Assembly: GCF_027594145.1 (NCBI RefSeq)
Contig: NZ_JAQFFK010000003.1
Coordinates: 62,001 to 126,000 of the forward strand
Direction: 5' to 3'
Length of the DNA stretch: 64,000 nucleotides
DNA from: Methanococcoides alaskense
GTDB taxonomy: Archaea; Halobacteriota; Methanosarcinia; Methanosarcinales; Methanosarcinaceae
Part shown: positions 47,438 to 56,601 of the stretch, piece after piece
How positions within the stretch are numbered: position 1 is the first letter of the stretch
Layout of the letters: every line of letters begins with the position of its first letter
Notes under the pieces: model-generated
What the model saw: the letters and a program-made list of their open reading frames with translations, nothing else
Database searches by the model: none
Told to the model about the DNA's origin: nothing
Translations under genes and position numbers: made by a program

Positions 47438-47566
47438 TTATGTCCTCGAGGTGCTTTCACTTCCACACTGCGGGCATTTTATAGGGATAAAATTAGGATC
47501 TGCCTGAAAGACGAAGTCGCACACATTACATCTGAAATATACCTTTGACTGGTCAATATCATCCAT
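47438..47566 (-). CDS. Small zinc-ribbon protein (42 residues)
   Basis: On the minus strand ATG 47566 is preceded by AGGTGATC, a strong ribosome binding site. The 42-residue product (MDDIDQSKVYFRC... ending STSRT) has two CxxC knuckles, C13-x2-C16 and C31-x2-C34, spaced as in a rubredoxin-like zinc ribbon (YFRCNVCDFVFQ and KCPQCGSE). This length and layout are common for unannotated archaeal zinc ribbons. It precedes tmk on the same strand. Confidence 0.75.
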   Translation of the reverse strand: MDDIDQSKVYFRCNVCDFVFQADPNFIPIKCPQCGSESTSRT

Positions 47567-47657
47567 TTGATCACCTGAATATTTATACAGTCAATTGATT
47601 GTAAAGCAAACAATATTAATATACCGCTATTCAATAACATTGTTCAAGGTATTGAAC

Positions 47658-48335
47658 ATGACAAAACTGGGAGTTATAGTACGTGGAAAATACGGTGGCC
47701 GGCTTATTGAGACCGTTAGGTCCAGATCGGATCTGGAAGTGATCGTCGCCGAGGTCCCTGAACACCTGCCGGAGCTGATCGATGAGCCTGAAGAGTTCTT
47801 TTCAGAACTTGATTTTAACGAGAAGGTTTTCGATGCTGATATAATCATCACTTACTCGCTGCACCCTGACATCACCCCACAGATCGCCAAAATAGCCGGT
47901 GAGGCCGGCGTAGGTGCTTTGATAGTTCCCGGAGGTGCGGCAAAGGCACCTATCCGGGAACTGGAGGAGATATCTTCAAAGTATGGTATCTTCATTGAGG
48001 TCGATGATATTTGCTGCAACATTGCATCCGATCCCAGTACAGACGCCTTTACTTCCTTTTTTGGAAACCCTGTTCTCGATGTCGAGGTAAAGGACGGTAA
48101 GATCTCGAAAGTCAATGTCATCCGGGGAGCGCCCTGTGGCAGTACCTGGCGTATGGCAGATGCTCTTGTGGGTACACCTGTTGAAGAGGCCGGCGCAAAG
48201 GCAGGTCTATTGATATCACAATACCCTTGTCGTGCGGTTCGTGGGAATATGGGCGGAATTCATGAATCATCTGAGATGCACAAAAAAGTAATAGATGCTT
48301 CAATTAAAAAACTGATCACTGGTCTGTCAGGATAA
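47658..48335 (+). CDS. DUF166 family protein
   Basis: ATG 47658 has AAGGT at 47646-47650; the frame is open upstream but without homology. The 225-residue protein begins KLGVIVRGKYGGRLIETV, with ADIIITYSLHPDI, VGALIVPGGAAKAPIRELEEI, the cysteine motif VDDICCNIASDP, and GAPCGSTWRMADAL with QYPCRAVRG near the C-terminus. DUF166 is widespread in methanogens and has sometimes been labelled thymidylate synthase-related without proof. Conserved cysteines suggest a metal or redox site. A terminator separates it from the convergent marker-14 gene. Confidence 0.85.
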   Translation: MTKLGVIVRGKYGGRLIETVRSRSDLEVIVAEVPEHLPELIDEPEEFFSELDFNEKVFDADIIITYSLHPDITPQIAKIAGEAGVGALIVPGGAAKAPIRELEEISSKYGIFIEVDDICCNIASDPSTDAFTSFFGNPVLDVEVKDGKISKVNVIRGAPCGSTWRMADALVGTPVEEAGAKAGLLISQYPCRAVRGNMGGIHESSEMHKKVIDASIKKLITGLSG

Positions 48336-48345
48336 AAATATCACA

Positions 48346-48372
48346 GGCAGACATTTGCATGTCTGCCGTTTC
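48346..48372. terminator. Bidirectional terminator between convergent genes
   Basis: GGCAGACA (48346-48353) pairs perfectly with TGTCTGCC (48360-48367), loop TTTGCA, followed by GTTTCT. Confidence 0.65.
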
Positions 48373-48374
48373 TA

Positions 48375-49811
48375 TTATTTGTTCTGAAGCTTGATCCTAT
48401 TTCCGAGAATACATCTTCCGCCGCGATGTCCTCCCAATGGATTGAACGTAGTTCCAAGGGAGTTCATACATCTTGCCATGACCGCTGCACCTCTTGCAAG
48501 ACCGTCATCAACGAAAACAACGTTCTCTTCGATCTTCTCATGAAGGTCGAGTTTGTCAAGATATTTCAGTGCAAGCTTTGCTTTGTCGCCACTGATGCCG
48601 GCTCTTCCGGTGATTCCGATCGTGGTTTCCGGGAAAACGAGTCCTTCTTCCTTTGCAACACTGACAATTCGGTAGATCACATGTGCCATTACCTCATCAA
48701 TGACAGCAAAAAGCACTTTCATGCCGAATTTATCGTATATCTCTCCGCCGATCTCTGATAATTTATCGAAATCTGAACCGTTCACTCCCACATCACAGCC
48801 GATGAGCACGACACCGATCTCTTTTGCAGCGGTAGGGTTTACCGGCACACTTCCGTAACGGTCCCTATTCTCAGGAACCTTTTCGATTATGATGTACTCA
48901 AGGGCTTTCTTTGCGTATTCATGTATATTTTTGCCTTTCAGAAGCAATGTGAGCTTATCCGCATGTACGTCCTTGAAAACATCAAGGGCGGTTCCAACTT
49001 TCTTATCTACTGAACCAGTTCCTTTTATCATGGCATCCGGAATGGCACCTGCAAATCCACAGAAATTACCAATGGTCTTTGCATAGGGTTCATCAGGGCT
49101 GATTATCCTGCCATCGAGGGTTGTACCAAAGTCCATTGACATGCAGGGGTTACGGAAATCCACATCCACCCATTTGGCACCTTCCTTGATGCCGGCGGTG
49201 GCAAGTTCGCCCTCCATTTCGTTTGCAACTATTTCCACACCGGTAGCTCCGGTTGGTGGGAGTACACTGGCAACAGCACCGTCAAAGAACACTTTGTCAA
49301 GCTTGCTGTGCTTTCGGAATTTCTCGGGTATGTTGTCGATTCCCATTGGTGGTGTCATGTTCTTAGGAGGTACCCCTGCTAGAAGACAGCCATCAGCAAG
49401 CGCTTTAATGAACTCTCCTACTTCTTCGGGAGTATCGAACCCGGCAACAACTCCGGTTGAGCGGACAACAAAATTTATATCGGTCTTTATGTCAAGGTTT
49501 GCCTTTTTAACTGCCTCTATCAATGTGTTCTTGACAAGTTCTGATACCGATTCGCGTGTAAGCTCTATTCCATTTAGAGTTCTGCCAAAAATGGTCTCTC
49601 CTTTCTTTGGAGGCCTGACATCCCTTGTCATCTTCACTATCTTGGTGACAAGATATGTCTTACCTTCATCCATATTGGTGGCTGTAAGTATACACTTCGT
49701 AGTGGTGTTACCAACTTCCACAGAAGCAACTATGAAAAATGGTTTTGAGCTTGATTTGAGGTCAAGGAGTCGGACACCGGGATTTTCTGCAATTTTTGGT
49801 TTGTGGGACAT
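48375..49811 (-). CDS. Methanogenesis marker protein 14
   Basis: ATG 49811 follows GGAAGAGAA; a GTG at 49829 is also in frame. The 478-residue protein has an ASKHA-type ATPase start (IVASVEVGNTTTKCILTATNM), TRDVRPPKKGETIFGRTLNG, GAVASVLPPTGATGVEIVANEMEGE, MSMDFGTTLDGRI, and the glycine-rich ending SLGTTFNPLGGHRGGRC. This family is found in methanogens and anaerobic methane oxidisers; it resembles activator ATPases such as BadF and may help activate a methanogenic enzyme. A thioredoxin gene sits 14 bases upstream on the same strand. Confidence 0.93.
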   Translation of the reverse strand: MSHKPKIAENPGVRLLDLKSSSKPFFIVASVEVGNTTTKCILTATNMDEGKTYLVTKIVKMTRDVRPPKKGETIFGRTLNGIELTRESVSELVKNTLIEAVKKANLDIKTDINFVVRSTGVVAGFDTPEEVGEFIKALADGCLLAGVPPKNMTPPMGIDNIPEKFRKHSKLDKVFFDGAVASVLPPTGATGVEIVANEMEGELATAGIKEGAKWVDVDFRNPCMSMDFGTTLDGRIISPDEPYAKTIGNFCGFAGAIPDAMIKGTGSVDKKVGTALDVFKDVHADKLTLLLKGKNIHEYAKKALEYIIIEKVPENRDRYGSVPVNPTAAKEIGVVLIGCDVGVNGSDFDKLSEIGGEIYDKFGMKVLFAVIDEVMAHVIYRIVSVAKEEGLVFPETTIGITGRAGISGDKAKLALKYLDKLDLHEKIEENVVFVDDGLARGAAVMARCMNSLGTTFNPLGGHRGGRCILGNRIKLQNK

Positions 49812-49825
49812 TATTTCTCTTCCGG

Positions 49826-50221
49826 TCACTGTATGAATCTGTTAAGGCGTTCAACGAGTTGTTCTTTCTGGAGTGCTCCTACTATCTGGGTAGCAGCTTT
49901 TCCGTTTTTAAAGACCAAAAGTGTTGGAATGGATGTTATATTAAAATTTCTTGCGATCATCTGGTTCTCATCAGTGTTCAATTTCCCGAAAACTATCTTT
50001 CCCTGATATTCTCTTGCAAGGGCATCAATAATGGGAATAAGTTTTCTACAAGGTCCACACCATTCTGCCCAGCAGTCAATTACAGTGATAGGGTACTTTG
50101 ATATGAACTCATTGAAATCTGCATCCATAACATGTATGGGTGCATCCGGGAACGCTTTAGCTTCAAGGCCCTTTTTGATCTGTTCCAACCGTTGTTTTCT
50201 AATCTTCTCTAAATCATCCAT
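49826..50221 (-). CDS. Thioredoxin
   Basis: ATG 50221 has AGGTGAGC upstream. The 131-residue protein has the WAEWCGPCRKL active site, FGKLNTDENQMIARNFNITSIPTLLVFKNG with the cis-Pro, and an N-terminal helix of about 35 residues (IRKQRLEQIKKGLEAKAF) not found in minimal thioredoxins. It is a cytosolic dithiol reductant. It lies in an apparent operon with methanogenesis marker 14, which suggests redox control or maturation of that protein; this is inference. Confidence 0.95.
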   Translation of the reverse strand: MDDLEKIRKQRLEQIKKGLEAKAFPDAPIHVMDADFNEFISKYPITVIDCWAEWCGPCRKLIPIIDALAREYQGKIVFGKLNTDENQMIARNFNITSIPTLLVFKNGKAATQIVGALQKEQLVERLNRFIQ

Positions 50222-50603
50222 AATGCTCACCTGTATCTTTTCGTGAGGACATAATTTCAATTTTATGATCGCATTGTTACTAAAGTGATCACATTAAATA
50301 ATGTGTACTCTTGTGTTGGTGCAGATTAATGTTACTAAAACATTTAAAGTTTTGGATGGTTTTTCATAAAATCTGCACAACCGGTTATTGTCATGCATTT
50401 AGGTTCTTCCAAAGGTTCTGAACAAGGATCCAGAGGGTGAATTCATGAAAGCTCACTGTAGTAAAAAAGCAAGTGTAAAGGACACTTTTTCAAGATGATG
50501 TGTGCAGCAAAAAGGGTCTCAAAATAAAAGAAAGATGTGAACATCGAGCCAAGCCGTGGAAATATTCACTGTAGGACTTTTGTTCACCTGATCAAGAAAA
50601 TGA
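50222..50603. other. Intergenic region, possible 17-codon reading frame
   Basis: This 380-base gap holds no full gene. On the plus strand a 17-codon frame (50445-50498, MKAHCSKKASVKDTFSR) follows a good GAGGGTGA ribosome binding site; no homologue can be claimed. AT-rich promoter-like sequence lies near 50290-50350. Confidence 0.3.
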
Positions 50604-50813
50604 TCATCTTTTGTAAATATCGATCTGTTTCTGGTGGCCCAAGGTCCTTGTAATGAAGAATGCTACAATTCCTATGGAAACACTTGTCAATAGTACCATC
50701 ACAAGGTTACCTTCATCAGCAAAATTCATTAAGGTGATGAAAAGGTACACTGTTAAGATCAATCCGATTATAACAACGTATGTGGTCGGCTTCTTATATA
50801 ATTTTTCTATCAT
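50604..50813 (-). CDS. Small membrane protein, two helices
   Basis: ATG 50813 is favoured because GAGG lies five bases upstream; ATG 50825 adds four residues. The 69-residue protein has two hydrophobic segments (TYVVIIGLILTVYLFITLM and VMVLLTSVSIGIVAFFIT) joined by an acidic turn, and a basic C-terminus (GHQKQIDIYKR). The family is unknown. Confidence 0.6.
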   Translation of the reverse strand: MIEKLYKKPTTYVVIIGLILTVYLFITLMNFADEGNLVMVLLTSVSIGIVAFFITRTLGHQKQIDIYKR

Positions 50814-50861
50814 GTTGGTCCTCATGTTTGTAACTTATCGGTATTATATCTTATCGTGTAC

Positions 50862-51191
50862 TCAAACATCAGGATGTTCTTCTATGGGACTTCTTTTGAG
50901 CACTCCGTTGATATATTCTATTTTCCGTATTCTCTCAACGGTCATAAGGTTGAATATTTGCTCGATGTCTTCAGGATACGAGTCATCTACATACATGGGA
51001 TGATATGGCTGCAGGTCCTGTTGCGCAACATAGAACATGTTATTTGCAAAAATGACGATGTATCGAAGGTCATACTTCTTGAATGTGCTAACGATGCTCT
51101 CCATTGACATTGGATGGTTTGCAAATTCAAAGTCCTTCTCGGTCATTTCGATGGATGCCTCGAATGTGGCATCGTTTTGCGCAGTTGTCAT
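50862..51191 (-). CDS. Conserved small protein paired with a radical SAM gene
   Basis: The 109-residue soluble protein starts 13 bases after the radical SAM stop, so the two are likely co-transcribed. It has an acidic N-terminus, a strand-rich middle (LRYIVIFANNMFYVAQQDLQPYHPMYVDDSYPEDIEQIF) and a C-terminal helix. I do not recognise a family. It may be the substrate, partner or chaperone of the radical SAM enzyme. Confidence 0.65.
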   Translation of the reverse strand: MTTAQNDATFEASIEMTEKDFEFANHPMSMESIVSTFKKYDLRYIVIFANNMFYVAQQDLQPYHPMYVDDSYPEDIEQIFNLMTVERIRKIEYINGVLKRSPIEEHPDV

Positions 51192-51204
51192 GACATTCTT
51201 TAAG

Positions 51205-52188
51205 TTATTCTTCTACGAAATCACTGTGTGGATTCAGGTCACAGCCTGTACATGGAAGGCACATTGTTTTGAAAGTGTCAGCACGGAGTCCGTATTCGTC
51301 CAGTACCTCACGAAGCAGCTTTGTAAGCTTGAGCAACCTTTCCTTTGAAGGTCTTTCAATGAACACTTCTCCTTCACGCAATGGATGTTTGCTCGCAGGT
51401 CTCAATATGGGTACAACTCCGATTGCAACCAGCTCACGTATTCCGCTTTCAACACTTTCATCGGTTTCCCCAAGACCGATTAGAAAATTCGCACAGACCT
51501 TGTTCTTGCCGAACATTTCCACAGCCTCTCTCAGTGCGGCCAGTATAGGCTCAAGGTCCTGGTCCCCGCAGACCTCCCTGTAGATCGGTCTGTCCATTGT
51601 TTCGACATTATATTTTATCTCGTCCACGCCGGCAGCTTTCAATCTTTTGTTAGAATCCGGGGTCGCATAGATGGCAACACCTATGGGTACATTGTACTTC
51701 TTCACTGCATCAATGACTTCCAGTGCTCTGTCGAGTTCCTTTTCCGTGGATTCATCCACGCCGGATGTTATCGAAATAGCTTTCATCTTACCGCTGGCAT
51801 TCGCCTTCCCGATAAGCTCTGTTATCTCTTCTATTGTCTTTACTTTGCCATTGAGCTTAGGAACCGGGCAGAACTTACAATCGTAGATGCACTTCTCTGT
51901 CATATTGATATATGCCTGGTCAGGGCAGTGAATAAGCTCATCCTCTATCTGGCCTCTTGCAAGCTCCTTTCCATCTTTCAATATGACTATCTCATTTCCT
52001 TCTTCAACTGCTTTGAGTGGTGACTCCTTGTTCAAAGCCAACCTGACCCTCTGGTTGCCTGAACGGAAGAAAAAAGCGGTTTTCCCTGCTCCGGGACCGG
52101 CAGTAGGTACTGTTATCTTACCCAGAAGGGATTGTTCTATGTCAAGGCTTCCAATAGCAAGGAGTTCAGCTTTTATTTCAGGTTTCAT
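51205..52188 (-). CDS. Radical SAM protein, biotin synthase-like
   Basis: The 327-residue protein has the radical SAM cluster motif C100-x3-C104-x2-C107 (EKCIYDCKFCP), then ISITSGVDE, a barrel pattern with EIKYNVETMDRPIYREVCGDQDLEP and LIGLGETDESVESGIREL typical of the BioB/HydE/PylB group, and a C-terminal cysteine set C310-x2-C313-x2-C316 that may bind a second cluster. About 85 residues precede the core, including GPGAGKTAFFFRSGNQRVRL, which is unusual for BioB. The function is unknown; methanogen cofactor synthesis or protein modification is possible. The small gene downstream appears to be its partner. Confidence 0.85.
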   Translation of the reverse strand: MKPEIKAELLAIGSLDIEQSLLGKITVPTAGPGAGKTAFFFRSGNQRVRLALNKESPLKAVEEGNEIVILKDGKELARGQIEDELIHCPDQAYINMTEKCIYDCKFCPVPKLNGKVKTIEEITELIGKANASGKMKAISITSGVDESTEKELDRALEVIDAVKKYNVPIGVAIYATPDSNKRLKAAGVDEIKYNVETMDRPIYREVCGDQDLEPILAALREAVEMFGKNKVCANFLIGLGETDESVESGIRELVAIGVVPILRPASKHPLREGEVFIERPSKERLLKLTKLLREVLDEYGLRADTFKTMCLPCTGCDLNPHSDFVEE

Positions 52189-52281
52189 CGTTTATCGCCA
52201 TGTTCTTTTGTTTTTATGCTTCGCTGGCTATTGCCACCGGGATATATCAGTTTTTCGAAAGTTATCATCAATTGAAGCATT

Positions 52282-52611
52282 TCACTTTTTGTAGATGTTA
52301 TATATACTTATTATGAATACGGCAATTCCTACCGCCCAGAAAAGCCCTTTGAGTCCCAGGGCAATGACCGTGATCATAAAACCTGCTATGAATGGGTTTT
52401 TCTCGTTGGATGTAGTACTCCCTATATCCAGTTTTCCGGCTTTAATAAGATATGCTGTTGTAAAGAAGACCAGCGCTGTTGCCAGTAATTGCAGGCCATT
52501 GTAGTAATTATAGTCTGACAGCACCATTATGGCTCCGACTATCGTGAACAGTGTGGCTGCAATAAGAAGGAGTACCATCCAGTTTTTGTTGTAATTGTTC
52601 AGGTTGAACAT
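52282..52611 (-). CDS. Small integral membrane protein, about four helices
   Basis: The 109-residue protein has about three or four hydrophobic segments (WMVLLLIAATLFTIVGAIMVL, LQLLATALVFFTTAYLI, PFIAGFMITVIALGLKGLFW, VGIAVFIISIY) and a short hydrophilic loop. TGGGAA precedes the ATG. No family is recognised and no neighbour suggests a role. Confidence 0.6.
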   Translation of the reverse strand: MFNLNNYNKNWMVLLLIAATLFTIVGAIMVLSDYNYYNGLQLLATALVFFTTAYLIKAGKLDIGSTTSNEKNPFIAGFMITVIALGLKGLFWAVGIAVFIISIYNIYKK

Positions 52612-52638
52612 TTTCCCACTTTAATAATGTGGTTGATG

Positions 52639-53070
52639 TTAGTGTGAACCACCGCCTAGTAAAATAGGTGGCTTCTTGTTTCATTGATTACCTACCGGAA
52701 TCTCCACGAGCTTGAAATGGGGAAGTTCCTACCCTACTATGTCTTCGTTCCTATCTCGATTCGGCTTTACGTGTTTCGAGTAAGAACGAAACTTTATCCA
52801 CGACCTGATTCGCCTTGTAGGTGGACATATCGTACAGAGGTTGCCTGGTTCTCACAACCAGTGACTAATGTGAGATACGACGGCATATCATATACGCATT
52901 CTTATGGAATATATGGGCGAAGTAATTCAAACAAGACTTGATGCAATTCATCCACCTGTTTCATATTGCAGTTACACTGCAAGACATCCAGATTGATCTG
53001 GATGTTTTCTATGAAATGAAACTCCCATTAGATATTCGATTTAATGCGAAATTGAAATGGGTGGCTTCTT
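52639..53070 (-). mobile_element. Decayed IS200/IS605-type remnant with two right-end-like hairpins
   Basis: On the minus strand the word CAAGAAGCCACC occurs twice (53060-53071 and 52667-52678). Each is followed by an inverted repeat and a TTCAC/TTCAT-like end, matching the GAAGCC-hairpin-AGTTCAC right ends of IS605/IS1341 elements. Between them lie a hairpin at 52985-53004 (CATCCAGA/TCTGGATG), a TGCAGT/ACTGCA hairpin, and non-coding sequence with stops in all frames that could be decayed tnpB 3' end or guide-RNA scaffold. No intact transposase remains. Confidence rests on pattern memory of these ends. Confidence 0.45.
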
Positions 53071-53160
53071 GCTTATTTAATTATAAAAGAATTGGTGAAA
53101 CTTTTTGTAGTGTCTAAAAATAAAAAAGGGAGTGATAGGGGTTGAAAAGGAATAAAAGGC

Positions 53161-54849
53161 TTAGAGCAGCCTCTTCAGATCCTCTTCAACTGTTGTGTTG
53201 GGTGCGATGTTAAAGTTCTCAACGAGGACGTTGAGTACATTCGGAGACACAAATGCAGGCAGTGTAGGTCCAAGTGTTATGTTCTTGACACCGAGGTGGA
53301 GCAGTGCAAGCAATACAAGTACTGCTTTTTGTTCGTACCATGCGATGTTGTATGATACCGGCAGGTCGTTTATGTCCTCAAGACCGAAAGCTTCGGCAAG
53401 CTTCTGTGCAATGACCACAAGGGAGTACGAGTCATTACACTGTCCTGCGTCCAGTACCCTTGGGATCCCATCGATGTCACCAAGGTTCAGTTTATTGTAA
53501 CGGTATTTTGCACAACCTGCTGTCAGTATGACCGCACTCTCAGGAAGGGCTTCTGCAAATTTGGTGTAGTAGTCCCTTTCCTTATGCCTTCCGTCACAGC
53601 CTGCCATGACGATAAAGCGTGTGATCTTTCCACCCTTTACAGCTTCGACGATCTTATCTGCCACAGAGAGGGCAGCAGCGTGTGCGAATCCTCCGACAAT
53701 GGTGCCGTCTTCAAGTTGTTTTGGGGGCTGGCATGCAATCGCCTGTTCTACTATGGCGGAGAAGTCCTTTGAGCCATCCTCTTTAGCATCGATGTGTTTT
53801 ACCCCATCGAAACCGACTACGCTTGTGGTGTAGACCCTGTTGATGTAACTGTTTTTTGGAGGGACAAGACAGTTGGTCGTCATGAGTATAGGGCCATTGA
53901 ACGTTTCGAATTCGCTCTTCTGGTTCCACCATGAACCGCCATAGTTTCCGACAAAGTGGTCATATTTCTTGAATGCGGGATAGCAGTTTGCAGGAAGCAT
54001 CTCGCCGTGGGTATAAACATCGACACCTGTGCCTTCGGTCTGTTTGAGCAACTGTTCCATGTCCTTAAGGTCATGTCCACTGATGAGGATGCCCGGATTG
54101 TCCCTTGTGCCCAGGAAAACTTCCGTTGGTTCGGGATTGCCGTAGGTGGATGTGTTCGCTTTGTCAAGAAGTGCCATTGCATTGACACCATATTTTCCAC
54201 ATTCGAGGACAAGTCCTACCAGGTCGTCAACGCTCAGGCTGTCATCAAGGGTTGAAGCAAGGGCCTTTTCGGCGAATTCGGATAGTGTTTCCTCGGTGTA
54301 TCCAAGGACCTCTGCGTGGTGTGCATATGCAGCCAGACCTTTCAGACCGTATACCATCAGCTCTCTGAGGGACCTGATGTCCTCGTTCTGGGTGTTAAGA
54401 ACTCCTACGCTTGCTGTCTTCAATGCTTCAGTATTGATTATTGCAGCTTCCGGGATGTTGAACCTTGTCTCCGGATGGCTTACTCCAAGAGTTGCTTTTA
54501 CTTTTTCACCGAAGGACATGTCCTTTGTTTCTCCAAGGTTGATGTTCCTTGTTGTGAGGTTCTTTTTGATGCTCTCTCTCAGTGAGATGCCTTCATTGAT
54601 GAACTTATTAAAGTCACTTGAACTGAAATTAGTGTTAGTGACAGTTGAGAATAGTGCTTTCATGAGGAAGCTATCGACATTTTTGTCTTTTATCCCATTC
54701 TCCCTTGCTTTCTGATTATAGTATGCGATCCCCTTGAGGATGTATGTAAGTTGGTCCTGTAGATCTGCGACATCCGCTGTCTTTCCACATGCTCCGGCTT
54801 TGGTACAGGATTGTCCGTTAATAGTTTCTTCACATTGATAGCAATACAT
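53161..54849 (-). CDS. hcp: Hybrid cluster protein (hydroxylamine reductase)
   Basis: ATG 54849 has AAGGAG upstream; the extra codons before it are not needed. The 562-residue protein has the N-terminal cluster motif C3-x2-C6-x8-C15-x5-C21, and later hybrid-cluster ligand regions [77 protein letters not shown] and [13 protein letters not shown]. Hcp reduces hydroxylamine in vitro and is tied to nitric oxide and nitrosative stress in vivo. The full-length domain 2 region marks class I/II. No reductase Hcr gene is adjacent. Confidence 0.97.
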   Translation of the reverse strand: MYCYQCEETINGQSCTKAGACGKTADVADLQDQLTYILKGIAYYNQKARENGIKDKNVDSFLMKALFSTVTNTNFSSSDFNKFINEGISLRESIKKNLTTRNINLGETKDMSFGEKVKATLGVSHPETRFNIPEAAIINTEALKTASVGVLNTQNEDIRSLRELMVYGLKGLAAYAHHAEVLGYTEETLSEFAEKALASTLDDSLSVDDLVGLVLECGKYGVNAMALLDKANTSTYGNPEPTEVFLGTRDNPGILISGHDLKDMEQLLKQTEGTGVDVYTHGEMLPANCYPAFKKYDHFVGNYGGSWWNQKSEFETFNGPILMTTNCLVPPKNSYINRVYTTSVVGFDGVKHIDAKEDGSKDFSAIVEQAIACQPPKQLEDGTIVGGFAHAAALSVADKIVEAVKGGKITRFIVMAGCDGRHKERDYYTKFAEALPESAVILTAGCAKYRYNKLNLGDIDGIPRVLDAGQCNDSYSLVVIAQKLAEAFGLEDINDLPVSYNIAWYEQKAVLVLLALLHLGVKNITLGPTLPAFVSPNVLNVLVENFNIAPNTTVEEDLKRLL

Positions 54850-55064
54850 TTTTTTCTCTCCTTTTTGCTGCATCAGTTAAGTATCATTAGGATATTAACT
54901 ACATTAATGATACTACTATATAAATGACTAGTTTCCCGGTTGATACCTGCTATCAGTGAACAATGGCCTGGCATCGATTCTTAATTTTTCTCTTGTGAGA
55001 ATCTATTTATAGAAATGAGGGAATTTAGCCGGAAAGGCCCGATACTTTATCAGGAGTTACTAAA

Positions 55065-55910
55065 ATGATCCCCGCTGAATTCCTTGTCATTCTCTTAGGT
55101 CTTGCTTCCGCTGCAGCATGGGGTGCGGCTGATTTCGGAGGAGGTTTTGCTTCAAAGCGTACCAGTGAGTACTCTGTTGTAATTCTAATGCAGGCTGTAG
55201 GTCTGATACTGCTTCCAATACTGGCTATGGGTTTCTCAGAACAGTTCCCACAGGGCGGTGGTATCTTCTGGGGCTTTGTCGCAGGTGTGGCAGGAAGCCT
55301 TGGTCTTGTCTTTTTATACCGTGCTCTTTCTCAGGGGAAGATGGGAGTGGTAGCTCCTGTCTCTGCGATCATCACGGTGGCTTTGCCGGTGATATATGGT
55401 GCTGTTAAGGAAGGGTTGCCGTCGGGGTATCAAATGGCGGGGTTCATGGTGGCCCTTGTGGCAATGTGGATGATAAGTAGCAGTGATGATAATGGGGATA
55501 TAAGAAGGCAGGACATTGTGCTGCCTTTGTTGGCAGGGGTAGGGTTTGGTATCTTCTTTATTTCAGTTGATATGTTCAGTGAGGATGCTGTATTCTGGCC
55601 TCTTACGGTTGCAAAGTTATCTTCGGTCATAACTATATTGCTGATCTCAATTCTCACAAGATCCCAGGGAATCCCTACTCGGGGGGCACTTCCGCTGATA
55701 ATCCTTGCAGGAATATTCGATGCAGGGGGAAATCTTTTCTTTGCACTTGCCTCTCAGGTAGGAAGGGTCGATATCGCCACGGTCGTTGCATCTCTTTATC
55801 CCGGCAGCACTGTGTTGCTTGCATGGATATTCCTGAAGGAAAGGCTTGCTCTGAAGCAATGGATGGGTGTGGTTCTGGCTCTGGTGGCTATCGTCTTTAT
55901 CTCTTTGTAA
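55065..55910 (+). CDS. EamA/DMT-family transporter
   Basis: The 281-residue membrane protein has ten hydrophobic segments in two five-helix halves. SAAAWGAADFGGGFASKR opens the first EamA repeat, and GIFDAGGNLFFALASQVGRVDIATVVASLYPGSTVLLAWIFLKERLALKQWMG ends the second, the typical EamA signature. AGGAG precedes the ATG. Such proteins export or import small metabolites; the substrate is unknown. It is divergent from hcp. Confidence 0.9.
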   Translation: MIPAEFLVILLGLASAAAWGAADFGGGFASKRTSEYSVVILMQAVGLILLPILAMGFSEQFPQGGGIFWGFVAGVAGSLGLVFLYRALSQGKMGVVAPVSAIITVALPVIYGAVKEGLPSGYQMAGFMVALVAMWMISSSDDNGDIRRQDIVLPLLAGVGFGIFFISVDMFSEDAVFWPLTVAKLSSVITILLISILTRSQGIPTRGALPLIILAGIFDAGGNLFFALASQVGRVDIATVVASLYPGSTVLLAWIFLKERLALKQWMGVVLALVAIVFISL

Positions 55911-56129
55911 GTGTTTGAATATATTGTATACCATGTTATCTCTTTAGATAAGATTAGTTATCCATTTACAATACTATTTATACTGAGATAGCTAACTTAG
56001 TTTTAAGGTTAGTTTGGGGGTATGTGGAAACTTACAAAGCGTAAATCCATACATTCCCTGCCTTTTAGATTTTCCTGTACTGCTTTTAAAAGTAGCTGGG
56101 ATTAAATTCAGTATTTGGAGGGTAATAAT

Positions 56130-56297
56130 ATGGTTGATAAATGTGAAAATCTTTTGAACAATGTCTTGCTGTATAGTCCACAAAAGGGAAGTGATCCTGC
56201 GGTTGTTTTCTCTTCTATAGTGAAAGAGGATGGCACTGTAAAAAGAAACCGATTGTATCGCATTTATTCCGGGCATGGGTATAATAGGTCCAATTAA
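56130..56297 (+). CDS. Small protein of 55 residues, paralogue 1
   Basis: ATG 56130 follows GGAGGGT (56116-56122), an excellent ribosome binding site. The product (MVDKCENLLNNVLLYSPQKG...) has a core LLYSPQKGSDPAVVFSSIV and ends YSGHGYNRSN. The next reading frame encodes a protein of exactly the same length with a matching core. A TATA-like TATTTATA lies near 55974. The family is unknown. Confidence 0.65.
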   Translation: MVDKCENLLNNVLLYSPQKGSDPAVVFSSIVKEDGTVKRNRLYRIYSGHGYNRSN

Positions 56298-56312
56298 TGG
56301 GGGTATTATAAA

Positions 56313-56480
56313 ATGAGGAGTTCTGAAAATGGTGGTGGCATGGAAGATATGACCTTGCTATATCTACAGCCGGTCGAGAATAGTGATTCTACACTGGTGT
56401 TTTCCATAAATGTAGGTACAGCTGGTAAGATAGATAGTAGTGGTCTTTTTAAAATAGATAAGATGCAGGATAATCTGTGA
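56313..56480 (+). CDS. Small protein of 55 residues, paralogue 2
   Basis: ATG 56313 is preceded by ATGGGGG at 56297-56303 and starts 15 bases after the first paralogue ends. The product has TLLYLQPVENSDSTLVFSINV, which aligns with LLYSPQKGSDPAVVFSSIV of the first copy (shared LLY, P, SD, VFS, V), then a G and a hydrophobic-basic tail. Equal length, tandem order and core similarity support a duplicated small gene. Confidence 0.6.
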   Translation: MRSSENGGGMEDMTLLYLQPVENSDSTLVFSINVGTAGKIDSSGLFKIDKMQDNL

Positions 56481-56601
56481 TCAATACCTTGTTACAACTC
56501 ATCCTGTGAGACCATCCGTTCGGGAAATTTCCTGAATGGATATTTTTTATTTCACAATACCATTATGCTTTTGTTATGGTTTTGCCTAAGGGAAGGCTGT
56601 G

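Noticed and set aside
49141-49836. Plus-strand open frame of 231 codons opposite marker 14
   Set aside because: It is Ser/Thr-rich shadow coding antisense to a conserved methanogenesis protein.
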